From assembly GCA_039707655.1 (NCBI GenBank), contig CM077667.1:157212642-157276641 (forward strand): 64,000 bases of DNA. The letters run 5' to 3'. Within the stretch, counting starts at the first letter, position 1, and each line of letters opens with the position of its first letter. Positions 45,700-58,324 of this stretch are shown here, in pieces. The notes beneath the pieces were generated by a model that made no database searches, had not been told where the DNA came from, and saw nothing but the letters and a program-made list of their open reading frames with translations. The translations under genes were made by a program, and so were the position numbers. Source of the DNA: Elymus sibiricus (taxonomy: Eukaryota > Streptophyta > Magnoliopsida > Poales > Poaceae).

Positions 45700-47219
45700 T
45701 GATGACCCACAAGTATAGGGGATCAATCGTAGTCCTTTCGATAAGTAAGAGTGTCGAACCCAACGAGGAGCAGAAGGAAATGACAAGCGGTTTTCTGCAA
45801 GGTAATTTCTGCAAGCACTGAATTTGTAGGTAACAGATAGTTTGATAGCAAGATAATTTGTAACGAGCAAGTAACGGTAACGGTAAACAAGGTGCAGCAA
45901 GGTAGCCCAATCCTTTTGAGGCAAAGGACAGGCCAGAACAATCACTAGTAATAGGCAAAGTGTTCTTGAGGGTACACGGGAGTTTCGTCTAGTCACTTTT
46001 ATCATGTTGGTTTGATTAGTGTTCGCTACTTTGATAATTTGATATGTGGGTGGACCGGTGCTAAGGTGCTGTTCTTACTTGAACTAACAACCTACTTATG
46101 ATTAACCCCCTCGCAAACATCCGCAACTACGAGAAAAGTATTAAGACAAAGTCTAACCATAGGATTAAACATATGGATCCAAATCAGCCCCTTACGAAGT
46201 AGCGCATAAACTAGGGTTTAAGCTTCTGTCACTCTAGCGACCCATCATCTAATAACTACTCCACAATGCGTTCCCTTAGGCCCACGAATGGTGAAGTGTC
46301 ATGTAGTCGACGTTCACATGACACCACTAAGGGAATCACAACATACATATCATCAAAATATCGAACACAGATCAAATTCACATGATTACTCGCAACATGA
46401 CTTCTCCCGTGACCTCAAGAACAAAGGTAACTACTCACAAATAATAATCATGCTCAATATCAGAGGAGTATTGAGTAGCATAATGGATCTGAACATATAA
46501 TCTTCCACCAAATAAACCATATAGTAATAAACTACGCAAGGTAATCAACACTACTAGTCACCCACAGGTACCAATCTGAGGTTCCGGTACAAAGATTGAA
46601 CACAAGAGATGAACTAGGGTTTGAGAGGAGATGGTGTTGTTGAAGATGTTGATGAAGATTTGCCTCCCAAAGATGAGAGGGGTGTTGGTGATGACGATAG
46701 CTTCGATTTCCCCCTTCGGGAGGGAAGTTCCCCCGACGGAATCGCTCCACCGGAGGGCAAAAGTGCCCCTGTCCAAGTTCTGCCTCGAGGCGGCGGCGCT
46801 TCGTCCCGAAGGTCCTCCTCCTATTTTTTCTAGGTCAAGAGAGACCTTATACCAGAAGATGGGCACCGGAGGTTGGCCAGGCAGGGCACAACCCATCAGG
46901 GCGCGCCCAGGGGGGCCTGGCGCGCCCTGGTGGGTTGTGCCCACCTGGGGGACCTCCTCCGGTAGTTTCCAGCTCCAGTATTTTTTATTAAATGTAAACA
47001 TAATCTCCGTAAAATTTCATCTTCATTGGAGTTGTGCAGAATAGGTATCTCTGACGTGCTTTTCTTGGGTCTAGAATTCCAGCTGCCGGTATTCTCCCTC
47101 CTTGTGTAAACCTTGCATATTATGAGAGAAAAGGCATTAGAATCACTCCCCAAAGCATTATTATTCAACAAAACAAAGTAAATAACAGTAGGAAATCATG
47201 ATGCAAAATGGACGTATCA
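45700..47219 (-). mobile_element. 3' LTR of the Gypsy element
   Basis: Minus strand from TGATACGTCCATTTTGC to GGGTCATCA. The polypurine tract adjoins it at 47220. Confidence 0.9.
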
Positions 47220-47238
47220 ACTCCCCCAAGCTTAGACC
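47220..47238 (-). other. Polypurine tract of the Gypsy element
   Basis: TCTAAGCTTGGGGGAGT on the minus strand, immediately before the LTR. Confidence 0.7.
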
Positions 47239-48705
47239 TCGCTTGTCCTCAAGCGAAAGCCGATATTGAAAAGCATGTCCACATGGTTTGAGAGAGAGGT
47301 GTCGATAAAAACGAAATACGGACATAGAAGCATCATGCTTATTAACATAACAGCACCAAACTCTAACATAAGAACTTATTTCAATACATTTCTTTCATAT
47401 AGTTTCTCATGAACAAGTAACAATTCATCACAACATAGAAGTATGAAGCAATAAACCTTATTGGGAACCAACAAACTATGTTCTTAGTCAACTTTGCAAC
47501 TACAATTCATCATCTTTTCACGAAGGGTCTCATGTCAGAGCCTTTTGGCAAGTCCATATACTCAACCATCATTTAGTCTTCTATGATTGCTAACGCTCAC
47601 GGCATACCCATGAACAAAAAGTTTCAACATGACACGTAGGAAGATAGGGGCTTATATTTTCGCCTCCCAACTTACTCACCTCAAGGGTGATGTCAACAAT
47701 AATAACTCATGCTCACCCATATCCAACTGGATATATGTGCCTAGATCTTTCCTCACCACATGATGCTTGCAAAATAAAAAGTAAAAAGGAATAGGGAAGA
47801 ATACTTTGACTCTTGCATAAAAGTAAGTGCATAAAAGTAAAAGATAGGCCCTTCGCAGAGGGAAGCAGAGGTTGTCATGTGCTTATTGGTTTGTATGCCC
47901 AATCCCTTAATGTAAAAGAACGTCATGCTATATTGCCCCCTATGATAGCAACCTTTATTATGCAGTCCGTCGCTTTTATTACTTTGCCATCATAAGTTCG
48001 TATAACGCTCAATTTTCTCTTACACTAATTGATCAAAACACTTTTAGAAGCAATTTGTATTCTCTTATTGCACCGATGACAACTTACTTGAAGGATCTTT
48101 CTCGATCCATAGGTAGGTATGGTGGACACTCAAAGAAAGAATTTGGTTTGGGTTTTTGGATGCACAAGTAGTATTTCTACTTAGTGCGGAATTTTTGGCT
48201 AGCAAAGATATTGGGCAAGCACCACATGTTAAAGGATCTATGACAATATAACTTCTATGTGGATACGAACAAACATAAATCATTACGTTGTCTTCCTCGT
48301 CCAACGTCAACAATTTTGACATATAATATTTGATGGGGGCTCACAATCAAAAAAGATGTCCAAGATAGTGTATTTGCATGTGAATCTTCTCTTCCCTTAT
48401 TAATTCTTTCATGAATTGCATCATTGACCAATGCTATGTTTGTCAATCTCCAATAAATTTTACTACTTATACTTTTCCTTATGTGATGTCATTACTCACC
48501 ATAAGATTAGCATATGATTCTTTTCATTTGTTTCTTTTCCTTTATTTGATTGCAACAAGAAAGTAGAGAGGCAAAGACTCAAACTAAACTTTATTATATA
48601 ACTTTCACTCGATTACATAGATAGATACGCCACAAAACTAACACACGAAAATAGATCATACTAAAACTTTTATTCAACTAAAGCAAAGGGAAACTAAAGA
48701 TCGAA
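47239..48705 (-). other. Gypsy 3' non-coding region
   Basis: About 1.5 kb between the extra ORF and the polypurine tract with no frame above ~85 codons and no domain seen. Long non-coding 3' regions are common in Athila-type elements. Confidence 0.6.
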
Positions 48706-49218
48706 CTAAAATAGGTAAAGGTGAATAAAAGTGGTGGTGACATGATACTGGGGCACCTCCCCCAAGCTTGGCTCAAGCCAAGGGGAGTGCCCATACCCGT
48801 GAGCACAAGTCTCCTTTGGTCGTGGTGATGACGAAGGTGGAGGTGTCGATGAAGCCTTCTTCTTCAACTTATATCTAAGCATAAAGTTTTCCTCCCTTAG
48901 GTCATCATTCTCCAACTCAAGCTTTAATATCCTTTGGCATAGGGCATTCTTGCTCTCCTGCAGAAAGCGAGACGGGATAAATTGGACCTTGGGTTTGTAT
49001 CTTCTAGGGAGGCTTGATTTCTTGAATTCCACATGCATATCTCCAGGTTGAGGCAATGGATCATCCTCTTCCTCGGAGCTGTCATCTTTTGTTTCCCACA
49101 TGGTAGCATCTTCTTCCTCCTCCGAGGTCCATAGATAGGGGTAAATTTCCCTAAAGATCTTCGGGTCTGGAACATAGGGATCAACATGGCTCTCCCCCTC
49201 CGAATCCTGAGACGACAT
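48706..49218 (-). CDS. Extra ORF downstream of Gypsy pol, 170 aa, coiled coil
   Basis: Intact frame starting MSSQDSEGESHVDP at 49218, in the place where Athila elements carry an env-like ORF. The protein is acidic at the N-terminus (a TSEEEEDATMW stretch), basic in the middle (RRYKPKVQFIPSRF) and then has a heptad-like helix (LCQRILKLELENDDLREENFMLRYKLKKK region), ending in a Ser/Pro-rich tail. There is no signal peptide, so it does not look like an envelope protein; only the last residues are hydrophobic (TTTFIHLYLF). A function is not known to me. The separation from pol (49219-49660, non-coding) suggests a separate or spliced RNA. Confidence 0.6.
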   Translation of the reverse strand: MSSQDSEGESHVDPYVPDPKIFREIYPYLWTSEEEEDATMWETKDDSSEEEDDPLPQPGDMHVEFKKSSLPRRYKPKVQFIPSRFLQESKNALCQRILKLELENDDLREENFMLRYKLKKKASSTPPPSSSPRPKETCAHGYGHSPWLEPSLGEVPQYHVTTTFIHLYLF

Positions 49219-49660
49219 ATTTCTAGATCTACTAGGGAAAAGGCATGAAACAAGAACAGAGGATTTTTCTGTGATGCGGTCGTCAAAACAGTCAGGGGTA
49301 TATATAGAGAATTTTTATTCTAGGGAAACAAGTATTTGGAAGGAAAACGGAGTCGGGAAGGCATCCGAGGTGGGCACAATCCACCAGGGCGCGCCCAGGG
49401 GTGCCTGGCGTGCCCTGGTGTATCGTGCTCACCTCGATCGCCTTCCGGTTTACTTTTTTATTTCCAAAATTCTAAAATATTCCAAAACTGACAAAAAATA
49501 TTTTTGCGGATTTTTCGGAGTCCGTTTACTTACCGTATCACATACCTCCTATTTTTAAGTATTCTAGAGTGTTCCAGAAGGTTTCCTTTATGTGTTCCTC
49601 CGGTGTCATGGTTTGGATAACATTGCTTTCAACGTTAATAGGTGTACCTAAGATATAATG

Positions 49661-51721
49661 CTAAATTCTTTGTCCATTGACCACCTTCAGGTTACTACCT
49701 TCGGCGTTATTAATCTTGATAGCTCCAGAACGATAAACCTCTTCGATAATATATGGTGCTTCCCATTTTGAGAGAAGCTTTCCTGCAAAAAATCTTAAAC
49801 AAGAGTTGAACAAAAGAACATAATCTCCTATTTTGAAATCCCGCTTTTGGATTCTTTTGTCATGCCATCTTTTTACTTTTTCTTTGAATAGCTTGGTATT
49901 TTCATAGGCTTGGGTTCTCCATTCATCTAGTGAGCTAATATCAAATAACCTCTTTTCACCGGCAAGTTTGAAATCATAGTTGAGTTCTTTAATTTCCCAA
50001 AATGCTTTGTGTTCTAGTTCTAGAGGCAAATTACAAGCTTTCCCATATACCATTTTATATGGAGACATACCCATAGGATTTTTATAAGCTGTTCTATAAG
50101 CCCAAAGTGCATCATCTAATTTCTTAGACCAATTCTTACGAGACCTATTGACAATTTTTTGTAATATTAATTTTATTTCTCTATTGCTAAGTTCAACTTG
50201 ACCACTAGATTGAGGATGACAGGGTGATGCAATTCTATGGTTAACATCATATTTAGCAAGCATCTTACGGAAGGCGACATGGATAAAATGTGAACCACCA
50301 TCGGTCATTAAATAACTAGGGACTCCAAACCTCGGGAAGATAACCTCTTTTAGCATTTTAATGGAGGTGTGATGATCAGCACTGCTAGTTGGAATAGCTT
50401 CTACCCACTTAGTGACATAATCAACCGCAACCAGAATATGAGTGTACCCGTTAGAGGAAGGAAAAGGCCCCATATAATCAAAACCCCAAACGTCAAATGG
50501 TTCAACAACAAGTGAATAATTCATAGGCATTTCCTGACGCTTACCGATATTACCAATTCTTTGACATTCATCACAAGACAAGACAAACTTATGGGCATCT
50601 TTGAAGAGAGTAGGCCAATAAAAACCAGATTGCAATACCTTATGAGCAGTTCTATCTCCTGCATGATGTCCTCCATAAGCTTCGGAATGACATTTCCATA
50701 GGATTTGTTCCTGTTCATGCTCAGGTACACAACGTCTAATAATACCATCTACTCCTTCTTTATAAAGGTGTGGGTCATCCCAAAAGTAATGTCTCAAGTC
50801 ATGGAATTTTTTTCTCTTTTGTTGATAGGTAAAGCTAGGTGGTATATATTTAGCAACAATGTAGTTAGCATAATCAGCATACCAAGGTGTGCGTTGTGAG
50901 ACACTTATCGCAGCTAGCTGTTCGTCAGGGAAACTATCATCAATAGGTAGTGAGTCATCAAGAATATTTTCTAACCTAGACAAGTTGTCAGCTACGGGGT
51001 TCTCGGCTCCCTTCCTATCAACGATGTGTAAGTCAAATTCTTGGAACAAAAGAACCCACCTAATGACTCTAGGTTTAGCATCTTTCTTTTCCATAAGGTA
51101 TTTTATAGCAGCATGATCGGAGTGAACAGTGACTTTGGAATCAACAATATAGGATCTAAATTTATCACAAGCAAACACAACTGCTAAAAATTCTTTTTCA
51201 GTAGTAGCATAGTTTCGTTGGGCACTGTCTAGAGTTTTACTAGCATAATGGATAACTTTCAATTTCTTATCAACTCTTTGTCCTAGAACAGCACCAACAA
51301 CATAATCACTAGCATCACACATAATTTCAAAAGGCAAGTTCCAATCAGGTGGTTGAACGATAGGTGTAGAGGTTAAGGCTTTCTTGAGTGTTTCAAAGGC
51401 TTCCACACAATCATCATCAAAAACAAAAGGAATATCCTTTTGCAAATGATTAGTAAGAGGCCTAGAAATTTTAGAGAAGTCTTTAATGAACCTCCTATAA
51501 AAACCAGCATGACCAAGGAAACTTCGAATACCTTTAATATCTTTAGGAAATGGCATTTTCTCAATTGCATCAACTTTAGCTTTATCCACCTCAATACCTC
51601 GTTCAGATATTTTATGCCCCAAGACAATGCCTTCATTAACCATAAAGTGGCACTTCTCCCAATTCAAGACAAGATTAGTTTGTTCACATCTCTGCAAAAC
51701 TCGATCAAGGTTCTTAAGCAA
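49661..51721 (-). pseudogene. Gypsy pol, second part: RT end, RNase H, integrase
   Basis: Open for 686 codons. In order: RT thumb ([33 protein letters not shown]), RNase H ([38 protein letters not shown]), integrase zinc finger ([14 protein letters not shown] ... LSCDEC), integrase core with acidic residues in [16 protein letters not shown] and [10 protein letters not shown], and a C-terminal basic region ([12 protein letters not shown]). It is complete apart from its junction with the first part: a single-base loss near 51717-51724 shifts the frame between the RT catalytic motif and the thumb. Confidence 0.92.
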
Positions 51722-53361
51722 TCATCAAAAGAAGTTCCGTAAACGGAAAAATCATCCATGAAAACCTCCACAATCTTTTCACAAAAATCAGAGAATATAG
51801 CAGTCATACATCTTTGAAAGGTAGCAGGTGCATTGCATAAACCAAAAGGCATACGTCTATAAGCATAGGTTCCAAAAGGGCAAGTAAAGTTAGTTTTCTC
51901 TTGATCGGATTGTGACACGGGTATTTGAGAGAAACCAGAATATCCATCTAAGAAGCAAAAGTGTGTGTGCTTAGATAGTCTCTCTAACATTTGATCAATG
52001 AACGGTAGAGGGTAATGATCTTTTCTAGTAGCTTTATTTAATTTTCTAAAATCAATTACCATTCTATAACGAGTAACAATTCTTTGTGGAATGAGTTCAT
52101 TCTTATCATTAGGAACAACGGTAATACCTCCTTTCTTAGGGACACAATGAACGGGAATTACCCATCTACTATCAGCTATGGGATAGATTATACCTGCTTC
52201 CAGAAGTTTTAATATCTCAGTTCTTACCACTTCCTTCATCTTAGGATTCAATCGCCATTGGTGATCAACAACGGGTTTAGCATCAGGTTCCATATTGATC
52301 TTGTGCTGACATAGCGTGGGACTAATGCCCTTAAGATCATCAAGAGTATATCCAATAGCAGCTCGGTGCTTCCTTAGAAATTTCAATAGTCTTTCTTCTT
52401 CATGTTCTGAAAGGTTAGCACTAATAATAACAGGATATATCTTTTTCTCATCAAGATAAGCATACTTCAAAGTGTCAGGCAATTGTTTCAATTCAAACAC
52501 AGGATCACCTTTAGGTGGAGGAGGACCTCCAAGAGTTTCAATAGGCAAATTGTGTTTCAAGAGAGGTTGTTTTTCGAAGAAAATTTGATCTATTTTGTTT
52601 CTTTCACGCAAATGCATATCATTTTCATGGTCAAGCAAATATTGTTCTAAGGGGTCAGTAGGAGGCACGGCAATAGAAGCAAGACCAATTTTTTCATCTT
52701 TACTAGATAACTCTTTATCATGAGGTTGTCTACTAAACATGGAAAAATTAAACTCATGAGACACATTACCAAAACTGACACCGACAGTTTGTTTTTTACA
52801 ATCTATCTTAGCGTTGACGATGCTCAAGAAAGGTCTACCAAAGATAATGGGACAAAAGTCATCTTGTGGGGAACCAAGGACTAGAAAATCAGTAGGGTAT
52901 TTTACTTTTCCACACAAGACTTCAACATCTCTAACAATCCCAAGTGGTGTGATAGTGTCTCTATTAGCAAGTTTAATAGTGACATCAGTGTCTTCCATTT
53001 CAGTAGGTGCTATTTCATCCATAATTTCTTGGTACAAGGTAAAATGGATAGCACTCACACTAGCACTTATATCACATAAACCATGATAGCAATGATCTCC
53101 TATTTTGACTGAGACAACAGGCAAGCCTTCTATGGGTCTATGTTTATCCTTTTCATCAGGTTTAGCAATTCTAGCAGCTTCATCACAGAAGTAGATAACA
53201 TGCCCATCAATATTTTCTACCAAGAGATCTTTAACCATAGCAGCACTAGGTTCTACTTTAATTTGCTCAGGGGGTTTAGGTGCTCTTATATTACTCTTAC
53301 GAACCACAATTGATACCTTAGCATGTTCCTTTATCCTAATAGGGAAAGGTGGTTTTTTCAA
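51664..53361 (-). pseudogene. Gypsy pol, first part: protease and reverse transcriptase
   Basis: Open for 565 codons. The protease region has CDISASVSAIHF where an Asp-X-Gly-Ala-Ser motif is expected, so the usual Gly is Ser. Reverse transcriptase follows, with WVIPVHCVPKKGG, YPLPFIDQMLERL, FCFLDGYSGF, MPFGLCNAPATFQRCM and the catalytic FMDDFSVYG. It is joined to gag only through a frameshift in an A6 run (53353-53358) and to the rest of pol through a one-base loss near 51720. Confidence 0.9.
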
Positions 53362-54277
53362 TATAAGCGGCAGGCAGAACTACATTGTAAAAGATAGTTT
53401 CTTCTTTAGCTATGACCGGTTCTTTAATTTCTTCCTTAATAGGGGGATGATATTTAAACCACTTCTCCTTAGGGAGATCAACGTGAGTAGCAAATGCTTC
53501 ATAGAAAGAGGCTACTATCTCAGAGTCAAGTCCATATTTAGTGTTAAACTTGTGAAAAGTATCGGTATTCATAAAAGATTTAACACAATCAAATTCAAGC
53601 TTTATACCTGACTCATTACCTTCGTCGAGTTCCCAATATTCAGAGTTGTGTTTAATTCTTTCTAAGAGATCCCACTTGAATTCAATAGTCTTCATCATAT
53701 AAGAACCAGCACCAGAAGTATCGAGCATGGATTGATCATTATGAGAAAGCTGAGCATAAAAATTCTGAATGATAACTTCCCTCGGAATGTCATGATTGGG
53801 GCATGAATATAACATTGACTTAAGCCTCCCCCAAGCTAGAGCGATACTTTCTCCTTCACGAGGCCAAAAATTATATATATAATTTCGATCATGATGAACT
53901 AGATGCATGGGATAAAACTTTTGGTGAAATTCCAATTGCAAACGATTACAGTTCCACGATCCAAGATCATCACATAGCCTATACCATGTCAAGGCTTTTC
54001 CCTCCAAAGATAAAGGGAAAACCTTCTTCTTAACTTCATCTTCGGGTAAACCTGCAAGCTTAAATAATCCACATATCTCGTTCACATATAAAAGGTGCAT
54101 ATCAGGATGTTCAGTTCCATCTCCTGTATAAGGTTTAGCAAGCAGTTGTTCTAGCATACCCTAAGGAATTTCATAAGTAACATTTTCAGTAGGTGTCGTA
54201 GGTTGAGGGGCAACTAATTGTGGTTCCATTCGAGGTGAAGATACCCCAAACAAACCCCTCAAAGGATTGTTCTCCAT
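53336..54277 (-). pseudogene. Gypsy gag
   Basis: Starts MENNPLRGLFGVSS at 54277. A TAG at 54161-54163 interrupts after ~38 codons; the frame is then open to 53336. It contains the Retrotrans_gag-type helical domain (YVNEICGLFKLAGLPEDEV; LSLEGKALTWYRL; LEFHQKFYP). No zinc knuckle is visible. The frame ends at a TAG just past the A6 run, where the pol frame takes over. Confidence 0.87.
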
Positions 54278-54353
54278 AGTAGCAAGTAGCAATAAATTTC
54301 AGCACGTAGTATAAGTTTTTCCTTACCGATTTCCACTTACCAAGAGCGCTTCA

Positions 54354-54372
54354 CTCCCCGGAAACAGCGCCA
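54354..54372 (-). other. Primer binding site of the Gypsy element
   Basis: TGGCGCTGTTTCCGGGGAG on the minus strand, 11 bases after the 5' LTR end. Close to the complement of an Asp tRNA 3' end (TGGCGCCGTTGCCGGGG), the usual Athila primer. Confidence 0.75.
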
Positions 54373-54383
54373 GAAAAGAGTCT

Positions 54384-55903
54384 TGATGACCCACAAGTAT
54401 AGGGGATCAATCGTAGTCTTTCGATAAGTAAGAGTGTCGAACCCAACGAGGAGCAGAAGGAAATGACAAGCGGTTTTCAGCAAGGTAATTTCTGCAAGCA
54501 CTGAAATTGTAGGTAACAGATAGTTTGATAGCAAGATAATTTGTAACGAGCAAGTAACGGTAACGGTAAACAAGGTGCAGCAAGGTAGCCCAATCCTTTT
54601 AAGGCAAAGTACAGGCCAGAACAATCACTAGTAATAGGCAAAGTGTTCTTGAGGGTACACGGGAATTTCGTCTAGTCACTTTTATCATGTTGGTTTGATT
54701 CATGTTCGCTACTTTGATAATTTGATATGTGGGTGGACCGGTGCTAAGGTGATGTTCTTACTTGAACTAACAACCTACTTATGATTAACCCCCTCGCAAG
54801 CATCCGCAACTACGAGAAAAGTATTAAGACACAGTCTAACCATAGCATTAAACATATGGATCCAAATTAGCCCCTTACGAAGTAGCGCATAAACTAGGGT
54901 TTAAGTTTCTGTCACTCTAGCAACCCATCATATAGTAACTACTCCACAATGCATTCCCTTAGGCCCACGAATGGTGAAGTGTCATGTAGTCGACGTTCAC
55001 ATGACACCACTAAGGGAATCACAACATACATATCATCAAAATATCGAACACATATCAAATTCACATGATTACTCGCAACATGACTTCTCCCGTGACCTCA
55101 AGAACAAAGGTAACTACTCACAAATAATAATCATGCTCAAGATCAGAGGAGTATTGAATAGCATAATGGATCTGAACATATAATCTTCCACCAAATAAAC
55201 CATATAGTAATCAACTACGCAAGGTAATCAACACTACTAGTCACCCACAGGTACCAATCTGAGGTTTTGGTACAAAGATTGAACACAAGAGATGAACTAG
55301 GGTTTGAGAGGAGATGGTGCTGTTGAAGATGTTGATGAAGATTGGCCTCCCAAAGATGAGAGGGGTGTTGGTGATGACGATAGCTTCGATTTCCCCCTCC
55401 GGGAGGGAAGTTCCCCCGGCGGAATCGCTCCGCCGGAGGGCAAAAGTGCTCCTACCCAAGTTCCGCCTCAAGGCAGCGGCGCTTCGTCTCGAAAGTCATC
55501 CTCCTATTTTTTTCTAGGTCAAGAGAGACCTTATACCAGAAGATGGGCACCGGAGGTGGGCCAGGCTGGGCACAACCCATCAGGGCGCGCCCAGGGGGGC
55601 CTGGCACGCCCTGGTGCGTTGTGCCCACCTGGGGGGGCTCCTCCGGTAGTTTCCAGCTCCAGTATTTTTTATTAAATGTAAAAATAATCTCCGTAAAATT
55701 TCAGCTTCATTGGAGTTGTGCAGAATAGGTATCTGTGACGTGCTTTTCTTGGGTCCAGAATTCAAACTGCCGGTATTCTCCCTCCTTGTGTAAACCTTGC
55801 ATATTATGAGAGAAAAGGCATTAGAATCACTCTCCAAAGCATTATTATTCAACAAAACGAAGTAAATAACAGTAGGAAATCATGATGCAAAATGGACGTA
55901 TCA
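54384..55903 (-). mobile_element. 5' LTR of the Gypsy element
   Basis: 1520 bp, same length as the 3' LTR and very similar to it by eye (a few changes in the first 130 bases). Confidence 0.9.
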
Positions 55904-57079
55904 TGCAACCGGAAGGTTTTGTTGATCCTAAAAATGTTGATAAAGTGTGCAAGCTCCAGCGATCCATTTATGGGCTAATGCAAGCATCTCGAAGTTGGAA
56001 TCTTCGCTTTGATGAGGTGATCAAAGCTTTTGGGTTCATACAAGTTTATGGAGAAGATTGTATTTACAAGAAAGTGAGTGGGAGCTCTATACTGTTTCTA
56101 ATATTATATGTGGATGACATATTGTTGATTGGAAATAATGTAGAACTTTTGGAAAGCATGAAGAAATATTTGAACAAGAGTTTTTCAATGAAAGACCTCG
56201 GAGCGGCTGCTTACATATTAGGCATCAAGACCTATAGAGATAGATCAAGACGCTTAATAGGACTTTCACATATTAAATATCTTGATAAGATTTTGAAGAA
56301 GTTCAAAATGGACAAGTCTAAGAAGGGGTTCTTGCCTGTTTTGCAAGGTGTGAAGTTGAGTAAACTCAATGCCCAACAACAACAGAAGATAGGGAAAAGA
56401 TGAGAATCGTCCCATATGCCTCAACTATAGGCTCTATCATGTATGTGATGTTGTGCACAAGACCGGATGTGTGCCTTGCCATAAGTATGGTCAAAAGGTT
56501 CCAAAGTGATCCAGGAGTGGACCACTGGACAACGGTCAAAAATATCCTTAAGTACCTGAATAGGACTATGGAAATGTTTCTCGTTGATGGAGGTGATCTA
56601 GCACTCGTCGTAAAGGGTTATGTTGATACTAGCTTTGACACTGATCCGGATGTCTCTAAGTCTCAAACCAGATACATATTTATTCTAAATGGTGGAGCGG
56701 TCAACTGGAGTAGCTCCAAGCAACATTTTCATGTGAGGCGGAATATATAGATGCTTCAGAAGCAGTGCAGGAAGGAGTCTGGATTAAGCAGCTCATAATG
56801 GATCTAGGAGTTGTGGCTAGTGAATTGGATCCAATGACTCTACTTTGTGACAGCAGTGGTGCCATTGCCATTACCAAGAAGCCCAGGTTTCACAAGAAGA
56901 CCAAGCATATAAAGCGCCGCTTCAACTCCATCCGCGACTACACCAAGGAGGAGGACATAGACATTTGCAAAGTACACACGAATCTGAATGTTGCAGACCC
57001 GTTCACTAAACCTCTCTCACGAGCAAATCATGATCAACACGAGAACTCCATGGGTGTTAGATACATTACAATGTAAACT
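55904..57079 (+). pseudogene. Copia-B pol, last part: RT end and RNase H
   Basis: Resumes in the reverse transcriptase with QPEGFVDPKNVDKVCK and SIYGLMQASRSWN. It has the catalytic YVDDILLIGNN motif near 56107 and MKDLGAAAYILGI, then a frame change at about 56400. The next frame gives the conserved Copia block (YASTIGSIMYVMLCTRPDV) and RNase H text (GYVDTSFDTDPDVSKS) to a TAG at 56748. A last frame (56765-57076) has LCDSSGAIAITKKP and KHIKRRFNSIRD, ending at TAA 57074. It is broken twice but well preserved. Confidence 0.88.
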
Positions 57080-57092
57080 AGATTATTGAATA

Positions 57093-57109
57093 TAGTGCAA
57101 GCGGGAGAC
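57093..57109 (+). other. Polypurine tract of Copia-B
   Basis: AGTGCAAGCGGGAGAC immediately before the 3' LTR, one base different from that of Copia-A. Confidence 0.7.
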
Positions 57110-58324
57110 TTTTGAAATATGCCCTAGAGGCAATAATAAATTGGTTATTATCATATTTCCTTGTTCATGATAATCGTTTATTATCCATGCTAGAATTGTA
57201 TTTATCCAAAACTCAGATACATGTGTGGATACATCAAAAACACCGCGTCCCTAGTGAGCCTCTACTAGATTAGCTCGTTGATGAAAGATGGTTAAGGTTT
57301 CCTAACCATATACATGAGTTGTCATTTGATAACGGGATCACATCATTAGGAGAATGATGTGATGGACAAGACCCAACCATACGCTTAGCATATGATCGCA
57401 TCACTTAAGTTTATTGCTACTGCTTTTGTGTCAAGTATCTGTTCCTAAGACCATGAGATCATGCAACTCCCTGACACCGGAGGAATACCTTGTGTGCTAT
57501 CAAACGCCACTTCGTAAATGGGGGATCATAAAGGTGCTCTACAGGTATGTCCAAGTGTGTCTGTTGGGTTGGCATGAATCGGGATTGGGATTTGTCACTC
57601 CGTATGACGGAGAGGTATCTCTAGGCCCTCTTGGTAATGCAACATCACAAGAAGCTTTGCAAGCAATGTGACTAATGGTTTAGTCACGAGATCTTGTATT
57701 ACAGAATGAGTAAAGAGACTTATCGATAACGAGATTGAACTAGGTATGGAGATACGGATGATCGAATCTCGGGAAAGTATCATACTGCTGGACAAAGGGA
57801 ACTGCATACTGGATTGGCTGAATCCTTGACATTGTGGTTCGGCCTATAATGATGTTCATGGAATATGTAGGAACCAATATGGGCATTCAGATCCCCTTAT
57901 TGGTTATTGGACGGAGAGGTGTCTTGATCATGTCAACATGATTCTCGAACCCGTGACGCTAGGGTAGTATTGGGATGTATATGTTGGTGACCGAATGTTG
58001 TTTAGAGTCCCGGATGATATCCCAGACATGACGAGGATCTTTATAATGGTCCGAAAATAAAGATGTATATATGGGAAAGTCATATTTGGGTTTTAGAAAG
58101 GTTCCGGGTTTTCCGGCAGTGTACCGGGAGTGTCAAGGAGTCTCTGGGGGGGTCCACCGGGAGGGTCCCACCTGCCCCGGGGCCACATGGGCTGAAGATG
58201 GGGTGCACCAGCCCCTGGTGGGCTAGGCTCCAATCCCTCCCCGAGGCCCATGCGCCTAGGTTTTGGAGGGTGAAACCCTAAGGGGGCGCCCCTTGCCTTG
58301 GGGGCTACTCCACCCCTAGGCCGT
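57110..58324 (+). mobile_element. 3' LTR of Copia-B, truncated by element E
   Basis: Begins TTTTGAAATATGCCC (drifted, one base short) and aligns with the 5' LTR up to the CACCCCTAGGC segment near 31812. The last ~560 bp should continue beyond element E. The left target copy for E would be GCCGT (58320-58324). Confidence 0.88.

Larger units (their letters stand above)
45700..55903 (-). mobile_element. Athila-like Ty3/Gypsy LTR retrotransposon
   Basis: Minus-strand order: 5' LTR (55903-54384), primer site resembling an Asp-tRNA complement, gag, protease-reverse transcriptase-RNase H-integrase, an extra ORF, polypurine tract, 3' LTR (47219-45700). Both LTRs are 1520 bp with TG...CA ends. Flanks are TGTAA (45695-45699) and TGCAA (55904-55908), a 5-bp duplication with one change. 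The domain order is that of Ty3/Gypsy. The Athila call rests on the primer site, the polyprotein style and an extra ORF after pol. Few lesions make it younger than the Copia elements. Confidence 0.9.
30574..58324 (+). mobile_element. Copia-B: BARE-1/Angela-type element with three nested insertions
   Basis: Plus-strand order: 5' LTR, primer site, leader, gag-protease-integrase-reverse transcriptase start (33643-36386), CACTA-2, Athila-like Gypsy, reverse transcriptase end and RNase H (55904-57079), polypurine tract, and a 3' LTR cut by element E at 58324. Same family as Copia-A but opposite strand. The left flank is TCGAC (30569-30573); its duplicate must lie beyond the window. More stops and frameshifts than Copia-A in gag suggest greater age. 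Confidence 0.9.
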
